Assembly (NCBI GenBank): GCA_965217175.1 | Contig: OZ244251.1 | Location: forward strand, 2,542,001-2,606,000 | Length of the DNA: 64,000 nt | Reading direction: 5' to 3' | Source: Bin87 sp965217175 | Lineage (GTDB): Bacteria; Chloroflexota; Dehalococcoidia; Lucifugimonadales; UBA3495 | Part shown: positions 45,749-54,529 of the stretch, piece after piece | Numbering within the stretch: the stretch's first letter is position 1 | How the letters are laid out: each line of letters starts with the position of its first letter | The notes under the pieces: generated by a model | Databases searched by the model: none | What the model saw: the letters and a program-made list of their open reading frames with translations, nothing else | Told to the model about the DNA's origin: nothing | Translations under genes and position numbers: made by a program

Positions 45749-45777
45749 AAGGTACATTGGGACAACATCGGTGTCAA
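45749..45777 (-). promoter_or_regulatory. Predicted sigma70-like promoter of the monooxygenase-hydantoinase-amidase group
   Basis: On the minus strand a perfect TTGACA (45777-45772) and TACCTT (45754-45749) are separated by 17 bases, 55 bases before the monooxygenase ATG. Confidence 0.5.
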
Positions 45778-45968
45778 AGCGCTCTGTGGAATAGGCCGGC
45801 CCGCAGCCGGGAAGTCGCGCCATACGCGACCTGGAACCTCAATTCGCCTTTGTCGTCGTCGGGTATTTACAACGCTTGCCCTTGCCGTTCATTATGTAAC
45901 TTGCCTGCCGGCAATTGAATTCAGAACCAAAGGCCGGAGTTGCGGCCATACTGATAAAGAGGAAAGCA

Positions 45969-46841
45969 ATGTTTGAGGGATTTGAGCAGCTAAGGATTGA
46001 AACCAGCGGCACCGCCATCAACGTCGTGAAGGGGGGCAGTGGCCCACCGTTATTATTGCTGCACGGATACCCGCAAACGCATACCATGTGGCACAAGGTG
46101 GCTCCTCGCTTGGCCCAGGATTTCACCGTCGTGGCCGCGGACCTGCGGGGATACGGCGATAGCGGCAAACCATCCGGCGATCCCGAGCATCTGAATTATT
46201 CAAAACGGGTTATGGCGCAGGATCAGGTCGATGTGATGACCCACCTGGGGTTCGAATCCTTCTATTTGGGCAGCCACGATCGCGGAGCCCGAGTCGCCCA
46301 CCGACTGACCAAGGACCATCCTCAACGAGTGTTGAAACTGGCCACGCTGGATATCATCCCCACCCGACGCATGTTTCAGATCGTGGATCAAGCCATGGCT
46401 ACCAACACGTACCACTGGTTTTTCCTGATCCAGCCATTTGATTTTCCCGAACGCGTGATAGGAGCCGACGCCGACTACTTCATCAGGTCCCGGTTCGAAC
46501 GCATCGCCAACTCCGCCACCGTATTCCCGTCGGAAGCCATCGAAGAATACGTCCGCTGTTTCAACGACCCGGCAGCCATCCACGGCGCATGCGAGGATTA
46601 CCGGGCCGGAGCCAGCATCGACCTGGTGCACGACGAAGCGGATTTTGGCAGCAAGGTTGCCTGTCCGCACCTGGCGTTGTGGAGTGAAACGGGATTCGTG
46701 GGGCGCACCCAGGACGTATTGAAAGTGTGGCGAGACTACTCCAACAATGTGGAGGGTCAGTCACTACCGTGCGGACACTACATCGCTGAGGAACTGCCCG
46801 ACGACGCCTACCGGTTGCTGCACGAGTTTTTCACGCGCTAG
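45969..46841 (+). CDS. Fluoroacetate-dehalogenase-like alpha/beta-hydrolase
   Basis: From the ATG at 45969 (GAGGAAAGCA upstream) the protein has 290 residues. Residues coincide closely with those of characterised fluoroacetate dehalogenases: nucleophile Asp104 with Arg105 and Arg108 (SHDRGARV), Asp128 (LATLDII), the halide-binding His149-Trp150 (TYHWFF) and Tyr211 (CEDYRA); the general base is His270 (LPCGHYIAEE). Such enzymes cleave the C-F bond of 2-haloacetates or related haloacids; activity with other 2-halo acids or an epoxide-hydrolase role is possible. It precedes an MmgE/PrpD gene by 44 bases. Confidence 0.85.
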   Translation: MFEGFEQLRIETSGTAINVVKGGSGPPLLLLHGYPQTHTMWHKVAPRLAQDFTVVAADLRGYGDSGKPSGDPEHLNYSKRVMAQDQVDVMTHLGFESFYLGSHDRGARVAHRLTKDHPQRVLKLATLDIIPTRRMFQIVDQAMATNTYHWFFLIQPFDFPERVIGADADYFIRSRFERIANSATVFPSEAIEEYVRCFNDPAAIHGACEDYRAGASIDLVHDEADFGSKVACPHLALWSETGFVGRTQDVLKVWRDYSNNVEGQSLPCGHYIAEELPDDAYRLLHEFFTR

Positions 46842-46885
46842 GGCACGCCACCCTCGCACCAATTCCGATAGCGACGGAGGATATC

Positions 46886-48244
46886 ATGGCCGCGGATTAT
46901 CTCGATCAACTGGCTGACTTTGTTGCCACCGTTGGCCTGGACGACCTGCAGCGCTCCACCGTTGCAGCCGCTAAAGACGTGGTGCTGGACACCATCGGCG
47001 CCATTTTGGCGGGTAGCCGGCTCCCTGAAAACACCAATCTCGCCCGCCTGGTTTCCGAAATGAGCGGGCCTGGAAACTCCACCATTATCGGGCGCTACGG
47101 CCGGGTGCAACCCCTATGGGCCACGCTGGCAAATGCCACCGCCGGCGTCGCGCTGGAGATGGACGAAGGCAACCGCCTGGGCGGCGGACATCCCTCCATC
47201 CACGTAACACCCGGCGCCATCGCCCAGGGGGAACAGCTGGGACGCAGCGGTCGGGAGGTGTTGGAAAGCATCATCGTCGGTTACGAGGTTACTTCGCGCA
47301 TCGGCGCCGCCACCCTGGTGCGCCCCGAAGTGCACTCCCACGGCACCTGGGGAACCATCGGTACCGCTGCCGCCGCGTCGCGCCTGATGGGATTCGACCC
47401 TGCCCAGACTCGTCTCGCCATGAACCTCGCCATGTCCATGAGCCCGGCCAACACATGGACGCCCTGCATCGAAGGAGCGACGGTTCGCAACCTGTACCCC
47501 GGACGTTCCGGATTCCAGGGGATCATGGCGGCCCAGTTGAGCCAGTGCGGGTTCACCGCCATTCACGACGGCCCTTCCGACCTGTACCGCAACATTCTGG
47601 GCGACGGTTTCAACCCGGAGGCAGTCGTTGACGGGCTTGGCAATTCAGGAGAGTTTCGTATCCAACAGAATTATTTCAAATTCCACGCCTGCTGCCTGTA
47701 TAACCACCCGGTGTTGGACGCCGTGCAGAACCTGATGAAAACCGAACCGTTCACGGCGCATCAGGTGGAACGGGTGACCGTGACGGCTCCGCCCATCGTT
47801 CAGATCATGACAAATCCAGAGCCGGGCAACATGTTGGGAGCCAAATTTTCAATACCATACGCTGTTGCCGTCGCCGTGTGCACCGGGATTACCGACGTTA
47901 CCGCTTTCTATCCGGAACAATTGGCCAACGAAAACGTCCGGCAACTTGCCCGCCGAGTGGTGGTGGTGCCCGACGACGAGATGAACTTGAGACGTTACGA
48001 CTATCCTTCCGCCCGGGTCGCCATACATCTAAAAGACCAAAGAGTGCTGGAAAACAGCGTAACCAGCCAGCGGGGCGACTTCTCCAATCCGCCGTCGCGG
48101 GAAGAACTCCTGGGCAAGTTTCGGCTGTTGTCGCGAGACACCCTGGGGGAAGACCGTTTGCAACAGGTAGTCGAGACGGTGGCCCGCCTTGATGAACTGG
48201 AGAGCATTTATCAACTTACCGCGCTATTGACCGGACCGGCGTAG
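46886..48244 (+). CDS. MmgE/PrpD family protein (copy 3)
   Basis: The 452-residue protein has the MmgE/PrpD helical domain with ALEMDEGNRLGGGHPSIHVTPGA around residues 90-112, GTAAAASRLMGFDPAQTRLAMNLA, and the C-terminal EQLANENVRQLARRV stretch. Unlike copy 1, the DFxDN-type motif reads EMDEGN. A GGAGGATATC site supports the ATG. Next to the dehalogenase-like gene it may handle a resulting hydroxyacid, though this is inference. After its stop lies the repeat at 48279. Confidence 0.82.
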   Translation: MAADYLDQLADFVATVGLDDLQRSTVAAAKDVVLDTIGAILAGSRLPENTNLARLVSEMSGPGNSTIIGRYGRVQPLWATLANATAGVALEMDEGNRLGGGHPSIHVTPGAIAQGEQLGRSGREVLESIIVGYEVTSRIGAATLVRPEVHSHGTWGTIGTAAAASRLMGFDPAQTRLAMNLAMSMSPANTWTPCIEGATVRNLYPGRSGFQGIMAAQLSQCGFTAIHDGPSDLYRNILGDGFNPEAVVDGLGNSGEFRIQQNYFKFHACCLYNHPVLDAVQNLMKTEPFTAHQVERVTVTAPPIVQIMTNPEPGNMLGAKFSIPYAVAVAVCTGITDVTAFYPEQLANENVRQLARRVVVVPDDEMNLRRYDYPSARVAIHLKDQRVLENSVTSQRGDFSNPPSREELLGKFRLLSRDTLGEDRLQQVVETVARLDELESIYQLTALLTGPA

Positions 48245-48278
48245 AAAGCAGCGCCAGCGGCGTTTATCCGCGCACCCC

Positions 48279-48313
48279 CGTCTTTCCCGCGCCGGCGGGA
48301 ACCCATCTTCCGG
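48279..48313 (+). repeat. Half copy of the palindromic repeat seen at 20205
   Basis: CGTCTTTCCCGCGCCGGCGGGAACCCA matches the left hairpin of the 20205-20300 block with a variant loop. It follows the MmgE/PrpD stop by 34 bases and could act as a hairpin terminator. Confidence 0.5.
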
Positions 48314-48377
48314 ATTGCTCCGGAACCACGCGAGTGCAATTTATGATGCGATTGCCCCAACATCCTGATCCCGTCGT

Positions 48378-48408
48378 TTGAAGATTCTAAATCGTTCGGC
48401 TAGAATCT
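48378..48408 (+). promoter_or_regulatory. Promoter with overlapping palindromic operator
   Basis: TTGAAG (48378-48383) and TAGAAT (48401-48406) are spaced by 17 bases, a good sigma70-like promoter. An exact 8-bp inverted repeat, AGATTCTA at 48382-48389 and TAGAATCT at 48401-48408, overlaps both boxes with an 11-base spacer, which is the geometry of a dimeric repressor site. It lies 119 bases before the hydratase start. No regulator gene is adjacent. Confidence 0.62.
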
Positions 48409-48526
48409 CCTCGGTATATCAACGGAGCCCAACCCGCCGCACGACCACCGATCAATCCGACCGCTCTCGGGTTGCCTCGCGCTAACCCTGGTCCGCAGAC
48501 CAAACCGCTAACAGGAGCAACGCCAG

Positions 48527-49600
48527 ATGCCCAATAGTCTTATAACCGAGGAAGTAGCTGCGCTCATAGGCCAGGAATCTCCGCCCGAACAGAACCGGTT
48601 TCCCATCAGCGCCGAGATGGCCTACGATGTGGCCGACGCAATAGAAGACTACAACCCACTTTATGTAGATTCCAGTTACGCCGAACGGAGCCGGTTCGGC
48701 GGTCTGTTGTGCCCTCCCCTCGCCGCCTGGAAGGATATTGCGCCGCCGATCGGATACTTTGGCGCGGGGCAGGAATGGCACTTCGAGGTACCCTTGCCAT
48801 TCAACAGCTACGGCCTCAACGGGGGTAGCGACTGGCAGTTCCTGGCGCCGGCATACGTCAATGCGTGGATCACCCGGCGGTTTCGCATGCTGGATATCTT
48901 CGAGAAATCGGGACGATCCGGTCCGCTGGTTTTCATCGTTCGTGAAGAAACGCAAACCGACCAGCATGGGAACACGTTGAGCAAGGCGAAGCGCGTCAGC
49001 ATTCATCGATCTCTACCCGCCGGAGAACAGCCCAGCGACGTCGCCCAGGTTGCCGACCACCTGACCACCGTTCCCGTCGCACCGCCTGACCCGGAGATCA
49101 TTCTCCCCAAGCCGAATCCCTCCGCCCAATCCCAACATTACTTTGAAGACGTTGCCCTGGGCATGGAATTGCCATCAGTGGTAAAGGGGCCAATGACTAC
49201 CACGCATCTGATCCGGTGGGCGGCGGCCAACGGAAACTACGCCCGCATACACTGGGACCTCCCGTTCGCTCAGCTGCATCAGGGACTCGCCAACGTAGTC
49301 GTCAATGGGTCGTTGAAGAACCAGTACCTGGGACAGTTGATGCTGGATTTTGCGGGTGAGCAAGGTTGGTTCAAACGATTCTACGTCCAACATCGCGGGA
49401 TGGATTACCCCGGCGACACGTTGACCGCTTACGGGACGGTTACCAACAAACGCGAAGTCGGCGAATTTGGGCATGTGGACTGCCAGGTTACGCTCCGCAA
49501 CGACCGGGGTAACCAAACCGCAGCCGGCGTTGCAACGGTGGTTCTCCCCAAACGCGGACAGTCGCTGCCCCTGGTTTGGGAAGAGGAACCCTGGGAATGA
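48527..49600 (+). CDS. Double hot-dog acyl-CoA hydratase/dehydratase (mesaconyl-C4-CoA hydratase-like)
   Basis: The 357-residue protein has two hot-dog domains: an N-terminal FAS1-like dehydratase domain (AIEDYNPLYVDSSYAERSRFGG, residues about 40-60) and a MaoC-like C-terminal domain with YARIHWD near residue 245. The second motif resembles the RIH(Y/W)D motif of mesaconyl-C4-CoA hydratases. The position of the hydratase-2 Asp is Asn (GNYARIH). An AGGAGCAACG site precedes the ATG. It overlaps the first CoA-transferase as ATGA, so the three downstream genes form one coupled unit. Confidence 0.82.
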   Translation: MPNSLITEEVAALIGQESPPEQNRFPISAEMAYDVADAIEDYNPLYVDSSYAERSRFGGLLCPPLAAWKDIAPPIGYFGAGQEWHFEVPLPFNSYGLNGGSDWQFLAPAYVNAWITRRFRMLDIFEKSGRSGPLVFIVREETQTDQHGNTLSKAKRVSIHRSLPAGEQPSDVAQVADHLTTVPVAPPDPEIILPKPNPSAQSQHYFEDVALGMELPSVVKGPMTTTHLIRWAAANGNYARIHWDLPFAQLHQGLANVVVNGSLKNQYLGQLMLDFAGEQGWFKRFYVQHRGMDYPGDTLTAYGTVTNKREVGEFGHVDCQVTLRNDRGNQTAAGVATVVLPKRGQSLPLVWEEEPWE

Positions 49601-50790
49601 CCGGCATCATGAGCGGAATACGAGTGCTGGAAATGGGCGGAAATGTTTCGGCTCCTTTCTGCTCTCGGCTTCTCGCCGATTACGGCGCAGATGTTATCAA
49701 GATCGAACCGCCTCTCGTGGGCGATGAAGCCCGCCGTGCGGGACCCTTCGTGGATGACGATCCGCAACCTGACAAAAGCATACCGTTCCTTTACCTCAAT
49801 ACGAACAAACGGGGTATCACTCTGGATCCCGCCAGCGATGCCGGCGCCGGATTACTGGCGGCATTGATGGAAACCGCCGACGTCTTGATTGAAAACTTCC
49901 CCCCCGATCAAACACCAGTCCCAAATGTGCAGCGTGACCAACTGCAAACCACATACCCAGGATTGATTGTCACCTCTATCACCCCATTTGGTCAGACCGG
50001 ACCATACCGCAACCTGGCGGCCACCGACATAGTCGCTTACGCCATGAGCGGTCTCATGTACCATTCCGGCGACTCAGACCGGGAACCTTTGCGTAACGCT
50101 TTGAACCAGTCTTTCTACGTTGCGGGTATAAACGGCGCCGTCGCCACTACCGCGGCCCTGTTCCAGCGTCTTGCCACCGGCCGCGGACAATGTATCGACG
50201 TGTCGACCGTGGAGTGCCTGGCATCCCACCTGGTGCAGGCGGTGCCGTACTATAGTTACATGGGCGCCATCAAAGGAAGACGACCAATCCGAGGATCGGG
50301 ATTCGAGGAACTCATGCCAGCCCGCGACGGTTACGTGATCCCGTCTGTGCAGGGTTCGCAACCCTGGGAAACCGTGGCCGATTTGATCGGGCTGGAAGAA
50401 CTGCGCGACCCACGTTTCGCAACCGGAGCCGGACGTATCGAGTTCGGTGAAGAGCTAAAAGAATTGTTGATAAAGGGTTTAGGCGAGTGGGATCGAAAGC
50501 CGCTGTTCCAGGCATCTGGTGAGCGAAGGCTCGTTTTCGGTATGGCTCAAGACGCGGGCGATCTTTACGAATGCCCTCACCTGCGAGACAGGGAGTTCTT
50601 CAAGTCGGTCGACCACCCCGTTGCCGGCGCCGTAGATTACCCTGGCATGGGTCCAAGATTGTCGTCTATGGAGCATTCCGTGCAGCGTGCCGCCCCGCTG
50701 TTGGGTCAACACAACATGGAAATTTACCGCGACGAGTTGGGTTTTCCCGATGATGAACTGGCGCAGCTGAGTGCGACCGGCACGATCTGA
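49597..50790 (+). CDS. CaiB/BaiF family III CoA-transferase (subunit A)
   Basis: The 397-residue protein has the N-terminal CoA-transferase fold (GIRVLEMGGNVSAPFCSRLLADYGADVIKIE) and the typical LYLNTNKRGITLD. The start ATG overlaps the hydratase stop. At the position of the catalytic Asp of characterised members (Asp169 in formyl-CoA transferase) this protein has Glu206 (DVSTVECLAS). Such proteins move CoA between carboxylic acids. It is followed by a second, longer CoA-transferase, suggesting a heterodimer like SmtA and SmtB of Chloroflexus. Confidence 0.85.
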   Translation: MTGIMSGIRVLEMGGNVSAPFCSRLLADYGADVIKIEPPLVGDEARRAGPFVDDDPQPDKSIPFLYLNTNKRGITLDPASDAGAGLLAALMETADVLIENFPPDQTPVPNVQRDQLQTTYPGLIVTSITPFGQTGPYRNLAATDIVAYAMSGLMYHSGDSDREPLRNALNQSFYVAGINGAVATTAALFQRLATGRGQCIDVSTVECLASHLVQAVPYYSYMGAIKGRRPIRGSGFEELMPARDGYVIPSVQGSQPWETVADLIGLEELRDPRFATGAGRIEFGEELKELLIKGLGEWDRKPLFQASGERRLVFGMAQDAGDLYECPHLRDREFFKSVDHPVAGAVDYPGMGPRLSSMEHSVQRAAPLLGQHNMEIYRDELGFPDDELAQLSATGTI

Positions 50791-50830
50791 TGACACCGAT
50801 CTTTCAGATGTTCAGGGTGCAACGGGTCAC

Positions 50831-52240
50831 ATGACCTCTCTGCCGTTACAGGGTATACGTGTCGTGGATCTCAGCCGGGTGTTTGCCATGCCCTACTGTG
50901 GGGCCTATTTGGCCGACCTTGGCGCTGAAGTGATCAAGGTGGACACCCACCACAATCAGTTTGTCGATACCACCCGCACCCTCAACGGGCCGTATCCGGA
51001 CAATGAGCCCGGCGAACTTTATTGGGAGCGCGGCGGCACTTTCAACACGCTGAACCGCGGCAAGTTGAGCCTGACGCTCGACCTGCGCTCAGGCGCCGCC
51101 CTTGAGGTGTTGCGCCAGCTGATAGCGGTGTCCGATGTACTGCTGGAGAATTTCACGCCCCGCGTCATGGACCGATTTGAACTGAGCTACGCGCACCTCA
51201 AGGCCATCAAACCGGATTTGATTATGGTTTCTAACACCGGCTATGGCCATTCAGGACCCTGGACCAACTTCGGGGCCATGGCCACCGCGCTGGAACCGAC
51301 CCACGGCACCAGCGCGTTCATGGGTTACCTGGATGTTGATCCAGATGGTCGTTCGGCTCCCGGAACCGTGCCCAACAAGATTGCTAATTCCTATACCGAC
51401 TTCCTGGCAAGCTGGACGGCGCAGTTGGCGGTACTTGCCAGCCTGTTTCACCGGGCCCGTACCGGCCAGGGAACCTGGATAGACCTGGCTATGTACCAGG
51501 TGGGCGTTTCCTTCATGGGGGAAGGTTTGCTGGATTTCGCATATAACGGCCGGCGAACCCGTCGCCTGGGCAACCGCCACGAACACCTGGCGCCCCACGG
51601 TTGTTACCCATGTCGCGGATCGGACGAGTGGGTAGTCATCGCGGCGCGGGATGAAAACGAATGGCAGGCAATTTGCGCTGTCATCGGATTGCCTCAGATG
51701 ATCACCGACCCCAGGTTCGCCGATGTCGCCTCGCGGCACAAACACCAGGACGAACTGGACGAATTGATGGCGGGATGGACTGCTGGCAGGTCCCAATACG
51801 AGATCATGCATTTGCTGCAACAAAGGGGAGTACCCGCCGGCCCGGTCCTCGATGGCAAGGGGTTGCTATCTGATCCCAACTTCAGAGCCAGAGGTTACTT
51901 CGAAGCAGTGGATCACAAACCCGAAACCGGGTTGGGACGACAGGAATACTTGGGTCGCGGATGGAAAATGTCAGATAACGATATTCATATCCGTAAACCT
52001 GCCCCTCTATTGGGAGAGGACAATAGTTACGTGTTGTCTCAAGTGTTGGGACTTTCCCAACCCCAGATCGCGGAACTGGAGAACAGCAACGCCGTTGGGC
52101 TAACATTGGAAGGGGCTCGGAAACCTGCGTCCGTCCCGTTGGAACGCCAGGTCGAATTGGGTTGGACGGTGGATTACGACGCTGACTACCGCCGGCATCT
52201 TGCGGAATTGACTGATAGTGAACAATCCTCCGCAACGTGA
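50831..52240 (+). CDS. CaiB/BaiF family III CoA-transferase (subunit B)
   Basis: The 469-residue protein starts GIRVVDLSRVFAMPYCGAYLADLGAEVIKVD and contains the family LNRGKLSLTLDLRSG and NTGYGHSGPW motifs. The aligned catalytic position is Gln223 (IDLAMYQVGV), not Asp. Together with subunit A it may be an active heterodimer in which catalysis comes from one chain, or have altered chemistry. The ATG at 50831 is chosen by alignment of the N-terminal strand; the ribosome site is weak. A longer frame upstream overlaps subunit A. Confidence 0.85.
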   Translation: MTSLPLQGIRVVDLSRVFAMPYCGAYLADLGAEVIKVDTHHNQFVDTTRTLNGPYPDNEPGELYWERGGTFNTLNRGKLSLTLDLRSGAALEVLRQLIAVSDVLLENFTPRVMDRFELSYAHLKAIKPDLIMVSNTGYGHSGPWTNFGAMATALEPTHGTSAFMGYLDVDPDGRSAPGTVPNKIANSYTDFLASWTAQLAVLASLFHRARTGQGTWIDLAMYQVGVSFMGEGLLDFAYNGRRTRRLGNRHEHLAPHGCYPCRGSDEWVVIAARDENEWQAICAVIGLPQMITDPRFADVASRHKHQDELDELMAGWTAGRSQYEIMHLLQQRGVPAGPVLDGKGLLSDPNFRARGYFEAVDHKPETGLGRQEYLGRGWKMSDNDIHIRKPAPLLGEDNSYVLSQVLGLSQPQIAELENSNAVGLTLEGARKPASVPLERQVELGWTVDYDADYRRHLAELTDSEQSSAT

Positions 52241-52395
52241 ACCGCGGGCCTAGTAGGTCTCAGAACCGGTGGGCGTTTTCGTGCCGTCCTCCGCTGGGCG
52301 GGACTCACTCCAGGCACCCGCCGACATCTGAAGGCGACGCTTCAGTCTTTAATCTTGTTGTCAGGCCCATTCTGAGCCTGTAACCATCCGCGAAA

Positions 52396-52428
52396 ACACC
52401 GGGGTTGAACGGGTTTCTACCCCGGTGT
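52396..52428 (+). other. Perfect hairpin upstream of the flavin monooxygenase
   Basis: ACACCGGGGT (52396-52405) pairs with ACCCCGGTGT (52419-52428) across a 13-base loop. There is no U-tract, so it is not a typical terminator; it may be a leader structure of the gene at 52509. Confidence 0.5.
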
Positions 52429-52508
52429 ATGCTCGCTCCAGCACGCCCGGCGAACCTGCCAAAGGTTCGGCATGGGCGGAGCATCCTGATTTCGCCGAGG
52501 AGCAGGCT

Positions 52509-53537
52509 ATGAACTTCGGTATGTTCACCGACTTCCACGTCCGCAGGGGCATGACCCAGGCAGAAGCCTTTGAGGAATCTTTCAATCAGGTCGCTGAGGC
52601 CGAGAAGATGGGCATCGACTCGGTCTGGCTTGCCGAGCACCATTTCACTCCTGACCGGTCTGTCCTGGCCTCACCTCTCATCATTGCCAGCGCCATCGCC
52701 GCCCGCACTTCAACTCTCCGCGTCGGACTGGCGGTGCAAGTCTTGCCGTTGACCAATCCCCTGAGGGTGGCGGAGGAAGCGGCGACTGTCGACCACATCA
52801 GCAGGGGACGCTTCGAATTCGGCATCGGACGCAGTGGCCTGACCAAGTATTACCAAGGCTACAACATACCGTACTCCGAAAGCCGCGGCAGATTTTTCGA
52901 AGCGCTCCAGGTGATCATGACCGCCTGGAAAGGAGACAACTTCTCCTACCAGGGCGACTTCTATTCTTACGACGACGTGCAGGTGGTTCCCCAGCCTTTC
53001 CAGCAGCCATATCCGCCGACACGCATCGCCGTGGCCTCGGCAGACACGTTCCCCCTCGTTGGCAAGTTGGGCCATCCCATCTTCATCAGCGCCGCGGCGG
53101 GCATTCCGGCCCTCAAGGAACGGCTTGAGCTTTACCGCACTGCCCGGAAAGAAGCCGGTTGGGATGGACCAGGCGAGGTAACCCTCCGCATCCCCGCGTA
53201 CGTGTCGGATACCACCGCCAAAGCCCAAGAGGAACCGAAGGACAGCGCCATCCATGCCATCCAGTATGCCGCCACGGAACTCATCAAGACCGCGGCCAGC
53301 GAGGAAGGAGTGGAACGGCTGAGGCAAACGGCAAATATCCCGTACGAGGAGATTCTGCAACGGCGGGTTATGTTTGGCACACCCCGGGAAGTGACCGAAA
53401 GGCTGGAAGAATATCGGGAAGAACTGGACATTACCGGCGTGGTGCTGGAGACCAACTACGGCGGCCAGATACCCAACGACCGCGTGATGGCTTCGGTGCG
53501 TATGCTGACCGAGAAGGTAGTCCCCGGTTTCAAGTAA
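52509..53537 (+). CDS. Luciferase-like FMN/F420-dependent monooxygenase (copy 2)
   Basis: From the ATG at 52509 (CGAGGAGCAGG upstream) the protein has 342 residues with the luciferase-like segments MGIDSVWLAEHHFTPDRS, LRVGLAVQVLPLTNPLRVAEEAATVD and GRFEFGIGRSGLTKYYQGY. It is homologous to the protein at 24980 but diverged. Reduced-flavin oxygenation of an unknown substrate is expected. A GC hairpin (53555-53575) lies just after its stop, and a terminator follows at 53815. Confidence 0.87.
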   Translation: MNFGMFTDFHVRRGMTQAEAFEESFNQVAEAEKMGIDSVWLAEHHFTPDRSVLASPLIIASAIAARTSTLRVGLAVQVLPLTNPLRVAEEAATVDHISRGRFEFGIGRSGLTKYYQGYNIPYSESRGRFFEALQVIMTAWKGDNFSYQGDFYSYDDVQVVPQPFQQPYPPTRIAVASADTFPLVGKLGHPIFISAAAGIPALKERLELYRTARKEAGWDGPGEVTLRIPAYVSDTTAKAQEEPKDSAIHAIQYAATELIKTAASEEGVERLRQTANIPYEEILQRRVMFGTPREVTERLEEYREELDITGVVLETNYGGQIPNDRVMASVRMLTEKVVPGFK

Positions 53538-53814
53538 CCCCTCGCGGGACGGCTCGCCCGCCACCACCGCGGGCGTCGGTGTCGATATGCTGCGCGCTGC
53601 TGCATAGCGGCCGTCGCCAACGATTTTCGATCTGTAGTTGCGCACCCCTGCGCAGCCAGAACTTGGTGTCGCAGAGACTGCCGGCAAGCCAAATCATCAG
53701 TGCGAATTGTGGATTCACGGACCAGGCAGAACTGTACAAAGCGCACCGTACCGCCGCCATGCCCCCTCCCGGTGGTTGTGTTCCTATATTCCGTGTCAAC
53801 GTCTGAAACTGGAA

Positions 53815-53846
53815 AGACCCCTGACGATTTCGGGGTCTCTTTTTTC
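53815..53846 (+). terminator. Intrinsic terminator
   Basis: AGACCCC (53815-53821) pairs with GGGGTCT (53832-53838) and is followed by CTTTTTTC. It lies 278 bases after the flavin monooxygenase stop; the intervening sequence contains no convincing gene. Confidence 0.65.
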
Positions 53847-54529
53847 GGTTGAGCGCCACCAAGGCGCTGCACCCCGCCTTGAGGTTTGGGGCGATATCTT
53901 TTCTCGCCGACCGGACCGGTATCGACGGTTACGTGTGTGTCCTAACTCCGTCGAATTGTTGGCCCCGGGAACCTGAGTCTGCTCCAAACAACCAGGCTAC
54001 TGCAGCTTCCCTACATCATACAATCGGAATTTATACTATGGCGAATCGTTATAATTGTGGTAAAATGCCGATAATTGGCAATGATTAGATCGTTGTCGAA
54101 GTAACTTTCTGTCCGATAGTCAATTTACGGCCTGATCGGTCGCAAGTTTGAAGATACCAATTAGGCATAGACCAGCGCACTGCATGCGTAAACGGGAGGT
54201 AGTTTCCAGGCCCGGAAATTCGCCACTGCATCGAATAGCCACTGCCGAAATGCGTAATTCGAGTGGTGTATCTACTTCCAAAGGTTCTACGTGTCCGATT
54301 TCGTAAAACGATCTGAGGCGCTCCCCTGCGGAAACGAATCGGGTCATATCCCGACCCACCCTGAACACATCGAGTCCCGGAGAACGCAGGTTCCGGAGTG
54401 CTGAACAGCCACGATAGCGATGTGCATCGTCCAATACGTGAAGATATTCCCAAGGCGCCGCCCCAAGACGTGACCCGTTTCTCAGTCTTCGTTGGCGCCG
54501 AATACGATAAGAAAGCAAAAGGAATAGAG
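53847..54529. other. Long gap without recognisable gene
   Basis: Reading frames here are short and do not resemble known proteins. An AT-rich stretch (54031-54067) contains TATACT and TATAAT, either of which could be a -10 for the permease operon, but no well-spaced -35 was found. No tRNA or riboswitch was recognised. Confidence 0.4.

Noticed and set aside
46240..46260. Possible tRNA T-arm (GGGTTCGAATCC)
   Set aside because: It is in frame within the dehalogenase-like gene and no cloverleaf surrounds it.
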